From: Meridianimarinicoccus roseus
Lineage (GTDB): Bacteria; Pseudomonadota; Alphaproteobacteria; Rhodobacterales; Rhodobacteraceae
Length of the DNA: 62,615 bases
Assembly: GCF_003172915.1 (NCBI RefSeq)
Contig: NZ_QGKU01000066.1
Coordinates: 1 to 62,615, forward strand
Direction of reading: 5' to 3'
Shown here: positions 52,510 to 61,268 of the stretch, piece after piece
How the letters are laid out: the number at the start of each line of letters is the position of its first letter
How positions within the stretch are numbered: the stretch's first letter is position 1
The notes under the pieces: model-generated
Databases searched by the model: none
What the model was told of the DNA's origin: nothing
Seen by the model: only the letters and a program-made list of their open reading frames with translations
Made by a program: the position numbers and the translations under genes

Positions 52510-53540
52510 CCCGCGTTCTGATCGCCGGGCTCGGCAACATGGGCCGGTCCCATGCGCTGGCCCACCATGCCCATGACAGGGCCGAGATTGTCGGGCTGGT
52601 CAACCGCTCGCCCGTGGACCTGCCCGCGGCGCTTCAGGACTATCCGCTGTTCAACGACTATGAAACTGCGCTGGCGGCGACCCGGCCCGACCTGGTGGTG
52701 ATCGCCACCTATTCAGACAGCCACGCGGATTACGCCATCGCCGCAATGCAGGCGGGCGCGCATGTCTTCGTGGAGAAGCCGCTGGCGACCACCGTGGCTG
52801 ATGCGCGCCGCGTCGTCGATTGCGCGCGGGAGCAGGGGCGCAAGCTGGCCGTGGGTTACATCCTGCGCCACCACCCAAGCTGGCAGCGGCTGATCGCCGA
52901 GGCGCGCGCGCTTGGCGGGCCATTCGTCTTCCGGCTGAACCTGAACCAGCAGAGCCGGGGCGCCGAGTGGGCCACGCACAAGGCGTTGATGGAAACCACC
53001 TCGCCGATCGTGGATTGCGGCGTTCACTACGTGGACGTCATGTGCCAGATAACCGACGCCGCGCCGGTGCGGGTGCACGGCATGGGCCTGCGCCTGTCGG
53101 ACGAGATCGCGCCTGACATGTACAATTACGGTCAGTTCCAGGTGATCTTCGACGACGGGTCGGTCGGCTGGTACGAGGCGGGCTGGGGGCCAATGATGTC
53201 GGAGACCGCGTTCTTCGTGAAGGACATCGTCAGCCCCAACGGCGCGGTTTCCATCACCGACGGCAACAAGGGCGCATCGGCCGACGTGGACGGGCACACG
53301 AGGGTCGGCGGGATGCTGGTGCACCGCCCTGAGGGTGACCGGCTGATCGACCTTCCGGACGAGCCGGGGCACCAACAATTGTGCGACGCGGAACAGGCGC
53401 ACATGCTGCGCGCCATCGCCGAGGATCTGGACCTGACGCGGCACATGGAGGACGCGGTCGCAAGCCTCGCCATCTGTCTTGCCGCCGACGAAAGCATCCG
53501 CAGCGGCCGGGTCGTCACGCTGCAGGAGGGCGCCGAATGA
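52506..53540 (+). CDS. Gfo/Idh/MocA-family oxidoreductase
   Basis: A 344-residue NAD(P)-dependent sugar dehydrogenase-type protein. The Rossmann motif is GLGNMGRSHALAH (8-20), the catalytic Lys lies in VEKPLATT (EKP motif), and the C-terminal half carries SPIVDCGVHYVDVMCQITD (family GxHxxD). It is embedded between the permease and ATPase genes of the importer by four-base overlaps, so it must serve the same substrate, perhaps oxidising a modified amino sugar, an anhydro-sugar or a lactyl-sugar. The substrate is not deducible. Confidence 0.87.
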   Translation: MTRVLIAGLGNMGRSHALAHHAHDRAEIVGLVNRSPVDLPAALQDYPLFNDYETALAATRPDLVVIATYSDSHADYAIAAMQAGAHVFVEKPLATTVADARRVVDCAREQGRKLAVGYILRHHPSWQRLIAEARALGGPFVFRLNLNQQSRGAEWATHKALMETTSPIVDCGVHYVDVMCQITDAAPVRVHGMGLRLSDEIAPDMYNYGQFQVIFDDGSVGWYEAGWGPMMSETAFFVKDIVSPNGAVSITDGNKGASADVDGHTRVGGMLVHRPEGDRLIDLPDEPGHQQLCDAEQAHMLRAIAEDLDLTRHMEDAVASLAICLAADESIRSGRVVTLQEGAE

Positions 53541-54541
53541 CCGCGTTGGTGCTGGACGACGTGTGCAAGGCCTTCGGCAAGGTGGAGGTTCTGCGCAACA
53601 TCGACCTCGCGGTCGAGGACGGCGAATTCGTAGTCTTCGTCGGCCCGTCGGGCTGCGGCAAGTCCACCTTGTTGCGAGTCATCGCCGGGCTGGAGGACGC
53701 GACCTCGGGCCGGATCGCCATCGGCGGGCAGCCGGTGAACGGCGTGCCGCCAGCGAAACGCGGCATCGCGATGGTGTTCCAGTCCTACGCGCTGTACCCG
53801 CATCTGAACGTGCGGGACAATATGGCGCTTGGCCTGAAACAGGAGGGTGCCCCCCGGACCCTGATCGCCGAACGGGTGGCCGAAGCCAGCCGGATGCTGG
53901 AACTGGGGGCCTATCTCGACCGGCGCCCGGCGGAACTGTCGGGCGGCCAGCGCCAGCGCGTCGCAATCGGGCGGGCGATCGTACGCCAGCCCCGGCTGTT
54001 CCTGTTCGACGAACCGCTCAGCAATCTCGACGCCAGCCTGCGGATGAACACCCGGATCGAGATCGCGGCGCTGCACCGGTCGCTGTCCGCCGCGATGATC
54101 TATGTCACCCATGACCAGACCGAGGCGATGACCCTGGCCGACCGGATCGTGGTGCTGCGCGACGGACGGGTGGAACAGATCGGTACGCCGATGGAGCTTT
54201 ACAACAATCCCGCCAACCGCTTCGTGGCCGGATTCCTCGGGGCGCCTTCGATGAACTTCCTGCGCGCCGAACCTCTGGGCGGGCCGCCCGGCGCCACGCT
54301 GGGAATCCGGCCCGAACACCTGACCGTCGGCGCGGACGGACCACTGCGAGGCGAGGTCACCCATGTGGAAAAGCTGGGCGGTGATACCAACATCCTCGTG
54401 CGGACCGAGGGCGACGAGACGCTGACCGTGCGGGTCTTCGGACAGTACGACGTGGCGGTGGGGGCCGCTTTGCGCCTTGGCTACGACGAACGGCACGCGT
54501 TCCTCTTCGCACAGGACGGCAGTCGGCTCTCCAACCGTTGA
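53537..54541 (+). CDS. Sugar ABC transporter ATPase (MalK/UgpC type)
   Basis: A 334-residue ATPase with Walker A GPSGCGKST (38-46), signature ELSGGQRQRVAIGRAIV, Walker B LFLFDEPLSNLD and H-loop VTHDQTEAM, followed by the C-terminal TOBE regulatory domain (LGIRPEHLTVGADGPLRGEV). The ATG at 53537 overlaps the oxidoreductase stop by four bases. Last gene of the murQ arm. Confidence 0.92.
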   Translation: MTALVLDDVCKAFGKVEVLRNIDLAVEDGEFVVFVGPSGCGKSTLLRVIAGLEDATSGRIAIGGQPVNGVPPAKRGIAMVFQSYALYPHLNVRDNMALGLKQEGAPRTLIAERVAEASRMLELGAYLDRRPAELSGGQRQRVAIGRAIVRQPRLFLFDEPLSNLDASLRMNTRIEIAALHRSLSAAMIYVTHDQTEAMTLADRIVVLRDGRVEQIGTPMELYNNPANRFVAGFLGAPSMNFLRAEPLGGPPGATLGIRPEHLTVGADGPLRGEVTHVEKLGGDTNILVRTEGDETLTVRVFGQYDVAVGAALRLGYDERHAFLFAQDGSRLSNR

Positions 54542-54572
54542 TCCCGGCACGGCAGGACGACGCACCGGCCGA

Positions 54573-55637
54573 TCATCCGCGCTGCGACGCGCGGAATTGC
54601 TTCGGGGCGGTGCCCGTCCTGCGCACGAAGGCGCGGGTGAAGTTCGCCGGGTCACTGTACCCGAGCGACAGCGCGATGCCGGTCACCGAAAGGTCGGTTT
54701 CGCGCAGAAGGGCGCGCGCCTTGCGCTCGCGCACCCGGTCCAGCAGCGCGCTGTAACTGGTCCCCGACTCCGACAGCCGCCGTTGCAGCGACCTCACGCT
54801 CGTGCCCGCCAGCCGTGCAACCCCGTCGATATCCGCGCGGCCGTCGAGAAGGCGCAGCGTCACAATGGCCTCGACAGCCTCTTCCAGCGTCTGGGTGGTC
54901 CGTCCGGCCAACTGTGCGGCCAGATCGACGCTGGTCGAAAACTGCGCCTCCCGGGCGACCGCGAAGGGCCGCGGCGTTGCGAGAAGCGCGGCGGGAAAGG
55001 TCAGCGACACGCCCGGCCCGTCGAACGACCAATTCAACGCCAGAAGCGCGCTGCGCCGGGCGCTGTCCCCCGGATCGGGATAGTTCATGCGCACCCGCAA
55101 GGGCAGCCAATCCAGCCCAAGATACCGGCGACATACGGCGATCATGACGGGCAGGATGTGGTCGGCATGCTGGGCCTGCGGCACCTGCCCGACCTGCGGC
55201 GCGATATATGTCCAGACCGCCAGCGCCCCGGTGTCCGACGCGGCCGCCGTGGTCGTGCCAGTGCCACGCGCAGTCCCAAGCAAAAGCCGACCATGCGGCT
55301 GGTGCAGGACAATCGTGCGGCATAGTCGCTGCAGCGCTTCACCCAGCGTTGCCGCTGACATCGCGTAGGCGACCCACGATCCATAGCTCAGAGGGGCCAT
55401 GGCCATACCGACACGAAGGCCGAACAGTTGGTCCCCTGCCCGGCGCGCAGCGCCGTCGAACAGCTCCATCATCGCACCGAGCGGCATCTCAGCACCCGGA
55501 TCTTCGAGGATCTCTACGGGAAGCTGCACGGACCGGAACACCTGTTCCACGGCCTTCCCGCCGCACATCTCGTCAAGCAGCCGCGGAAGCGGGCCTATCC
55601 CGCTCGCGCGGGTCATCGCAATGAAACCCACAGTCAT
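54573..55637 (-). CDS. AraC-family transcriptional regulator
   Basis: About 354 residues: an N-terminal effector domain of the Arabinose_bd/OruR type (LLDEMCGGKAVEQVFRSVQLP, VGMAMAPLSYGSWVAYAMSAATLGEALQRLC) and a C-terminal AraC double helix-turn-helix (ADIDGVARLAGTSVRSLQRRLSES, ITGIALSLGYSDPANFTRAFVRRTGTAPKQFR-like). No ribosome site marks the start; 55637 and 55616 are both possible. It is divergent from the sulfatase operon with a 113-bp shared region and is its probable regulator. Confidence 0.86.
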   Translation of the reverse strand: MTVGFIAMTRASGIGPLPRLLDEMCGGKAVEQVFRSVQLPVEILEDPGAEMPLGAMMELFDGAARRAGDQLFGLRVGMAMAPLSYGSWVAYAMSAATLGEALQRLCRTIVLHQPHGRLLLGTARGTGTTTAAASDTGALAVWTYIAPQVGQVPQAQHADHILPVMIAVCRRYLGLDWLPLRVRMNYPDPGDSARRSALLALNWSFDGPGVSLTFPAALLATPRPFAVAREAQFSTSVDLAAQLAGRTTQTLEEAVEAIVTLRLLDGRADIDGVARLAGTSVRSLQRRLSESGTSYSALLDRVRERKARALLRETDLSVTGIALSLGYSDPANFTRAFVRRTGTAPKQFRASQRG

Positions 55638-55750
55638 AGTTTCAAGTTCGCACGCATGGCGTGATATGACAAGCGGCCCGTTTGGCCCGGGGTTAACCTT
55701 GAAAGGTGGCGCGCATTCCGCCACCGAACTTTCCAGAGGAGTGGACACAC

Positions 55751-57370
55751 GTGTTTTTGACAGCGCCACGTGCAACTTGCAGCGCATTGGCCGCCTTGCT
55801 TGCACTCGGTCTTGGCAGCGCCTCCGCGCAGCAGGCCGAAAAGCCGAACATCCTCGTGATCTGGGGTGACGATATCGGTCAGTCGAACCTGTCCGCCTAC
55901 ACGATGGGGCTGATGGGCTACCAGACGCCGAACATCGACCGGATCGCCGACGAGGGCATGATCTTCACCGACTACTACGGCGAACAGTCCTGCACCGCGG
56001 GCCGGTCGTCCTTCATCATGGGGCAGTCCGTGTTCCGGACCGGTCTGTCCAAGGTCGGCCTTCCCGGCGCCGAGGAAGGCATGCAGACCGAAGACCCCAC
56101 CATAGCCGGTCTGCTCAGGGCGGAAGGCTACGCCACTGGCCAGTTCGGCAAGAACCACCTTGGTGACCGCGACGAACACCTGCCGACCAACCACGGCTTC
56201 GACACGTTCTTCGGCAACCTCTATCACCTCAACGCCGAGGAAGAGCCGGAGAACGAGGACTATCCGGGCAACATGGTCATGCCCAACGGCGAGACCTTCC
56301 TCGAAAGGTTCGGGCCGCGCGGCGTGATCAGGTCAAATGCCGTTTATGGCGAGAATGAGATCACCCAGGAGATCGAGGATACCGGCGCGCTGACAATCGA
56401 ACGCCAGCGGGTCGTGGACGATGAAACATCGGACGCCGCGATCGCGTGGATGGAGGAGCAGACGGCCGCGGGCACCCCCTGGTTCCTGTGGTGGTCGGGC
56501 ACGCGGATGCACTTCCGCACCCATGTCAGCGACGAGAACCGCGCGCTTGCAAACGACATCGTCGGCAAGCAGGTCGACGAATACACCGCCGGCATGATCG
56601 AGCACGACATGGATATCGGCAAGTTTCTCGACAAGATCGACGAGTTGGGGATCGCCGACAACACCATCGTCTTCTACTCCACCGACAACGGGCCGCACAT
56701 GAACACCTGGCCCGACGCCGGCATGACGCCGTTCTGGGGCGAGAAGAACACCAACTGGGAAGGCGCATGGCGTGTGCCCGCCATGGTGCGCTGGCCCGGC
56801 CGCATCGCGGAAGGAGAAGTCTCAAACGAGATCGTCCATCACATGGACTGGCTGCCGACCTTCCTGGCCGCGGCCGGCAACGAGACCATCAAGGAAGACC
56901 TGCTTGACGGCGTCACAGTGCCCGAGATGGCCGGGCGCGAATACCGCGTGCATCTGGACGGCTACAACCTTCTGCCGATGCTGACCGGCGAGACGGATGA
57001 AAGCCCCCGGAACGAGATCTTCTATTTCTCTGACGATGGCGACCTGATGGCACTGCGCTACCGCGACTGGAAGATCACCTTCCTCGAGCAAACCAAATGG
57101 GCCACCCTTCGGGCCTGGATCGAGCCGCTGACGCCTCTGCGCACGCCGCTGATCTTCAACCTGCGCCGCGATCCCTATGAACGGGGCTACCGAACGTCGA
57201 ACACCTATTACGACTGGATGCTCGACCGCGCGTTCATGCTTGTACCGGCGCAGCAGTATGTCGGCAACTTCCTCGCCACGTTCCAGGAATACCCGCCTCG
57301 CCAGGAGGCGGCGTCCTTCAGCCTCGACAAGGTGATGGAGAAACTGTCGCAGCCCGGCGGCGCGCAGTAA
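55751..57370 (+). CDS. Periplasmic sulfatase (Cys-type, formylglycine-dependent)
   Basis: About 539 residues hydrolysing a sulfate ester. The GTG at 55751 has AGAGGAG upstream and gives a clean signal peptide (FLTAPRATCSALAALLALGL, ending SASAQQ). Mature features: metal Asp pair in VIWGDDIGQ (D40, D41), the modification motif CTAGR (C81) whose Cys becomes formylglycine, DNGPH (metal) and the Lys-containing EKNTNWEGAWRVP. The C-terminal part (EIFYFSDDGDLMALRYRDWKI, FNLRRDPYE) is as in arylsulfatases. It heads a three-gene periplasmic set with a HAD phosphatase and an octaheme cytochrome. The formylglycine-generating enzyme must be elsewhere. Confidence 0.9.
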   Translation: MFLTAPRATCSALAALLALGLGSASAQQAEKPNILVIWGDDIGQSNLSAYTMGLMGYQTPNIDRIADEGMIFTDYYGEQSCTAGRSSFIMGQSVFRTGLSKVGLPGAEEGMQTEDPTIAGLLRAEGYATGQFGKNHLGDRDEHLPTNHGFDTFFGNLYHLNAEEEPENEDYPGNMVMPNGETFLERFGPRGVIRSNAVYGENEITQEIEDTGALTIERQRVVDDETSDAAIAWMEEQTAAGTPWFLWWSGTRMHFRTHVSDENRALANDIVGKQVDEYTAGMIEHDMDIGKFLDKIDELGIADNTIVFYSTDNGPHMNTWPDAGMTPFWGEKNTNWEGAWRVPAMVRWPGRIAEGEVSNEIVHHMDWLPTFLAAAGNETIKEDLLDGVTVPEMAGREYRVHLDGYNLLPMLTGETDESPRNEIFYFSDDGDLMALRYRDWKITFLEQTKWATLRAWIEPLTPLRTPLIFNLRRDPYERGYRTSNTYYDWMLDRAFMLVPAQQYVGNFLATFQEYPPRQEAASFSLDKVMEKLSQPGGAQ

Positions 57371-57535
57371 CCGCAACCGGACAATCAAGACCAGCCCCGC
57401 CGCCACCGCCGCACCGGCACCGGCGGCGGGGCAAACGGCCGGTGCCGTGCCGGAAGGCGCGGCGCCTGCCGCCGTCATCAGCCGCCCGCGAGGCACCCCA
57501 ACCGCTGCCGCGCAAAACAGTCAGGAGCCGCCTTC

Positions 57536-58507
57536 ATGCCGCACCGTCTTTTGCCCGTTGCCGCGATCGTCGCATCGCTGGCAACAGCCGCCATGTCCGA
57601 CCCGCTGCCAAGCTGGAACGACACCGACGCCAAGGCCCGCGTCGTCGCTTTCGTGGAAAACGTGACCGATCCCGCATCGGACGACTACGTGACGGCCGCG
57701 GACCGGATCGCGGTGTTCGACAACGACGGTACGCTCTGGGCCGAGCAGCCGATCTATTTCCAGTTCCTCTACGCGATGGACCGGCTCGCCGTCCGCGCCG
57801 CCGACGACCCGTCGGTGCTGACGTCGGACGTGCTGCGCGCCGCTGCCGAAGGCGACATCGCCGGCGCGATGGCCGGTGGCGAGGAAGGCCTGCTCGAGGT
57901 CGTGATGCAATCCCATGCCGGGCTGTCGGTCGACGACTTCCAGGCCGACGTGCGCGCGTGGCTCGACACGGCGGTGCATCCGCAGACCGGCCAGCCCATC
58001 CGCGACATGCTCTATCAGCCGATGCTGGAATTGCTGCGCTACCTGCGCGACGAGGGCTTCTCCACCTACATCGTGTCGGGGGGCGGTGTGCATTTCATGC
58101 GCGCCTTCGCCGAAGACGCCTATGGCATCCCGCCCAGCCAGGTGATCGGCAGCGCGGGCAAGTCCAGCTACCAGATCATCGACGGTGTGCCCACAATCAT
58201 GAAGGATCCCGGCATCGCCTTCATCGACGACAAGGAGGGCAAGCCGCTGGGTATCGACAGCAAGATCGGCCAGCGCCCGATCTTCGTGGGCGGCAATTCG
58301 GACGGCGATTTCGCCATGCTGGAATGGGCAACCGCCGGGCCCGGCCCCCGTCTGGGCCTGATCGTGCACCACACCGACGCGGACCGCGAATGGGCCTATG
58401 ACCGCGACAGCCATGTGGGGCGCCTCGATCGCGGGCTGGACGAAGGGCCCGCCCGTGGCTGGGTGATCGTTGACATGGCCTCGGATTGGGCCGACATCTG
58501 GCCTTGA
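57536..58507 (+). CDS. Secreted HAD-superfamily phosphatase
   Basis: A 323-residue HAD hydrolase with a signal peptide (MPHRLLPVAAIVASLATAAMS). Motif I is VFDNDGTLW (D62, D64), motif II YIVSGGG, motif III a Lys in the KDPGIAFIDDKEG region, motif IV GGNSDGDFAML. AGGAG precedes the ATG. It ends VDMASDWADIWP, and its stop overlaps the cytochrome gene (TGATG), so the two are translationally coupled. The export signal suggests a periplasmic phosphomonoesterase; the substrate is unknown. The 165 bases before it hold no recognisable element. Confidence 0.87.
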   Translation: MPHRLLPVAAIVASLATAAMSDPLPSWNDTDAKARVVAFVENVTDPASDDYVTAADRIAVFDNDGTLWAEQPIYFQFLYAMDRLAVRAADDPSVLTSDVLRAAAEGDIAGAMAGGEEGLLEVVMQSHAGLSVDDFQADVRAWLDTAVHPQTGQPIRDMLYQPMLELLRYLRDEGFSTYIVSGGGVHFMRAFAEDAYGIPPSQVIGSAGKSSYQIIDGVPTIMKDPGIAFIDDKEGKPLGIDSKIGQRPIFVGGNSDGDFAMLEWATAGPGPRLGLIVHHTDADREWAYDRDSHVGRLDRGLDEGPARGWVIVDMASDWADIWP

Positions 58508-60438
58508 TGGTTCGTGTTCCCCACCGTATCACGCCTTTGCGCGCATTTGTATTTCTTTGTGTCGCGGCGCTGCCTGCCTCGGCACAGGACTATGTCGGAT
58601 CGACAGAGTGCACCGACTGCCACGAGGCCGCAGCACAAGCTTGGGAAGGGTCGCACCACGCGCTGGCCTGGACGCAGCCCGGCCCTGACACGGTGATTGC
58701 GGATTTCGACGGCACGACGTTTTCCCACGACGGGATGACCGCGCGATTCCGACGCGACGGCACACGCTACATGGTCAGCGTGACCGAGAAGGACGGCAGC
58801 ATTCGAGAAACCCCGGTGCATTCCGTTGTCGGCATCGCGCCTTTGCAGCAATATCTGCTGGAGACGGAACCGGGCCGCCTGCAAAGTTTCGACGTAACAT
58901 GGGATGCTGTCCGCGGGGCTTGGTATCATCTCTATCCCGATCAGGATCTGCCCCCGGATGACGGGCTGCACTGGACCGGCCCCTACAAGAACTGGAACGC
59001 GCGCTGCGCAGAATGCCACGCCACTGGGTTCGAGAAGAACTACGATCCGGCGACGCGCGGCTATGCCTCCACCCAGGCCGAGATCGGCGTCGGCTGCGAG
59101 GCCTGCCACGGCCCCGGTTCGGCGCATCTGGAGTGGGCCGTGACCCGCGATGCGCCCGAGCCAGCCATCGCGCCGACGAATTACGGGTTCACCGCACGCT
59201 TCGAAACCGCCGAGGCAACGATCCAGCAATGCGCCGGGTGCCACGCGCGCCGCACGGCTTTCGGCGCCGGCAACCCGCTGCCGGGAACGCCCTTCGCCGA
59301 TGCCTACGGCCTCGCGCTGCTGCGGCCCGGTCTCTATCACGCGGACGGGCAGATCCTGGACGAGGTCTACGTCTACGGCTCGTTCCTACAATCGAAAATG
59401 TACGCGCAGGGGGTGGGCTGCTCCAACTGCCATGACGCCCATTCCGCGACACTGAAGGCCGATGGCAACGCGGTCTGCACCCAGTGCCATTCGCCCGCCG
59501 GGAACCCGGATTTCCCAAGCCTGCGCGGGGCGGTCTACGAAGATCCGTCTCATCATTTCCATGAACCTGGCAGCGACGGGGCGGCCTGTGCCTCGTGCCA
59601 CATGATCGAACGTACCTACATGGGGATCGACGGGCGGCGAGACCATTCCTTCCGGGTGCCGCGCCCCGACCTTTCAGCCCAGACCGGCGCGCCGGATGCC
59701 TGCACCGACTGCCATGCCGATAAGGACCCTGACTGGGCCGCCGCCGAGATTGCCGGCCGCTTCCCGGACAGCGCGCACCGCGGGCCACATTTCGGTACCG
59801 TGCTTGCGGCGGGCCGCGCCGATCCCGTTGGCACACGCGGCCCGCTGAGTGCACTGGCGCTGGACCGCGCGCAGCCAGGCATCGCGCGCGCCACCGCGCT
59901 GTGGCTGCTGGAACAGGGCGGCGACGCGGCCACCGCAGACGCGGTCGCCGACCTGCTGAGCGATCCTGACCCGCTGGTGCGGGCCGCAGCCGCGGGCGCG
60001 CAGCGTGCCGCCCCCGACCAGACCCGCGTGCTGCGCCTGCTGGACCTGCTGGAAGACCCGCACAGACAGGTCCGCATCACCGCCGCGCAGCAGCTTCTGA
60101 ACGCACCGATTGCGCGGCTTCCCGCGGACCAGCAAGCGGCGATGAATGCCGCGATGGGCGAATGGCGGGCCAGCGTGACCGCGCGTCTCGACTTCCCGGA
60201 AACCCATCTGCAACTGGGCGGCATGGCGTTGACGCTGCGCAACCCGGACGCCGCGCGTGGCGCGTTCCGCGAGGTGGTCACGCTCGATCCCCAGAACGTC
60301 GACGCCTGGGTCATGCTGGTTCGCATCGCCGCCGCGACCGAAGGGCGCAGCGCCACCAGCGCGGTGCTGGGCGAGGCGCTGCAGATCAACCCAGACGCAC
60401 CGGCGCTGAACCAGATGCTGCAGGAGCTGCTTCCCTAA
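58507..60438 (+). CDS. Octaheme c-type cytochrome with C-terminal HEAT/TPR-like repeats
   Basis: A 643-residue exported protein with signal peptide (LRAFVFLCVAALPASAQ). Eight CxxCH heme motifs occur with His at 39, 171, 201, 246, 309, 328, 365 and 403. After the heme part, residues about 440-540 look like HEAT-type helical repeats (PLVRAAAAGAQRAAPDQ, QVRITAAQQLLNAP) and 565-640 like tetratricopeptide repeats (LQLGGMALTLRNPDAARGAFREVVTLDPQNVDAWVML). It should transfer several electrons in the periplasm, with the helical tail binding a partner. The start at 58507 overlaps the HAD stop. Why a multiheme cytochrome lies with a sulfatase is unexplained. Confidence 0.88.
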   Translation: MVRVPHRITPLRAFVFLCVAALPASAQDYVGSTECTDCHEAAAQAWEGSHHALAWTQPGPDTVIADFDGTTFSHDGMTARFRRDGTRYMVSVTEKDGSIRETPVHSVVGIAPLQQYLLETEPGRLQSFDVTWDAVRGAWYHLYPDQDLPPDDGLHWTGPYKNWNARCAECHATGFEKNYDPATRGYASTQAEIGVGCEACHGPGSAHLEWAVTRDAPEPAIAPTNYGFTARFETAEATIQQCAGCHARRTAFGAGNPLPGTPFADAYGLALLRPGLYHADGQILDEVYVYGSFLQSKMYAQGVGCSNCHDAHSATLKADGNAVCTQCHSPAGNPDFPSLRGAVYEDPSHHFHEPGSDGAACASCHMIERTYMGIDGRRDHSFRVPRPDLSAQTGAPDACTDCHADKDPDWAAAEIAGRFPDSAHRGPHFGTVLAAGRADPVGTRGPLSALALDRAQPGIARATALWLLEQGGDAATADAVADLLSDPDPLVRAAAAGAQRAAPDQTRVLRLLDLLEDPHRQVRITAAQQLLNAPIARLPADQQAAMNAAMGEWRASVTARLDFPETHLQLGGMALTLRNPDAARGAFREVVTLDPQNVDAWVMLVRIAAATEGRSATSAVLGEALQINPDAPALNQMLQELLP

Positions 60439-60459
60439 CAAGGTCCGGGACGAGCAAGG

Positions 60460-61205
60460 TCATGGCAGGTCCCAACCGCCCCCGCATTGCAGCCTACCGG
60501 GTTCCACCGACAGCCGCCCGATGCCCGCAGGCTGCCCCATCGGCCAAGCCAGCACCTGCTTCCCGGACGGCACGGGCTTGCCCGGCAGCGCCTCCACATC
60601 ATTGATGATTTCGAGCGTAGGCAGGTTGGTACAGGACAGGACCAGTGCGTCCTCGTCAGGCGCGGCGCCCACCTGAAGCGCCGCCGCGCGGGTCGAGGCC
60701 GGGTCGATCCGGGCCACCCGCGCTTCCACCTTTTTCGCCGAAGCTGGCACAGCGATCCCAGCACCCTCGAACGCTGGATGCACCGGGACCGACACCGCGT
60801 CGATATAGAGGGACACGAGGCCGAGCCGCCCAACCCAGAGGTGGCGCAGCGGCGCGATGGCCGCGCTCAGCGGGTCGGCGAGATGGGCGGTGGTGCAGGC
60901 TATGCGTGCATGTCGGCCCCGCCCAACCCGCCGATCAGCGTCGCGCCCGAGATGCAGGCACAGCCGACCCCGTCGCACAGTGACGCAACCGGCAGCAGGC
61001 CGGACGCCGCGGGCAGGTCGCGTTCCATCCGCGCGATGGTGTCCGGCGTCAGGTCCGCCCCGCTGGGCAGCCGACTGACATGGAGCGTGACATCCGGCGC
61101 CGCGATCAGACAGCGGAAACCCTGTTCCAGCGTCTCGTCGGCCTGCAACACGATCACGGCCAGCGTTGCGCGGGCACCGATCGGTTCGGCCAGTGTGTAG
61201 GGCAT
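60460..61205 (-). pseudogene. Frameshifted Asp/Glu racemase / maleate isomerase-family gene
   Basis: The N-terminal half reads from ATG 61205 (MPYTLAEPIGARATLAVIVL, ASLCDGVGCACISGATLIGG with the first catalytic Cys) and hits a stop near 60898. The C-terminal half continues in another frame (TAHLADPLSAAIAPLRHL, ARIDPASTRAAALQ, LVLSCTNLPTLEIIND with the second catalytic Cys) down to 60460. A one-base loss near 60895-60905 explains the change of frame. Together the parts make a full-length arylmalonate decarboxylase/maleate isomerase-type protein. Either the gene is recently broken or this is a sequencing error. The IS end lies 63 bp upstream of the start and has probably cut off its promoter. 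Confidence 0.75.
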
Positions 61206-61268
61206 ACGGGCCCCGCCGGTCAGTGCAGTACCTGCAGCGCGGCCTGCGCCCACGGACCGAGAAGTTCG

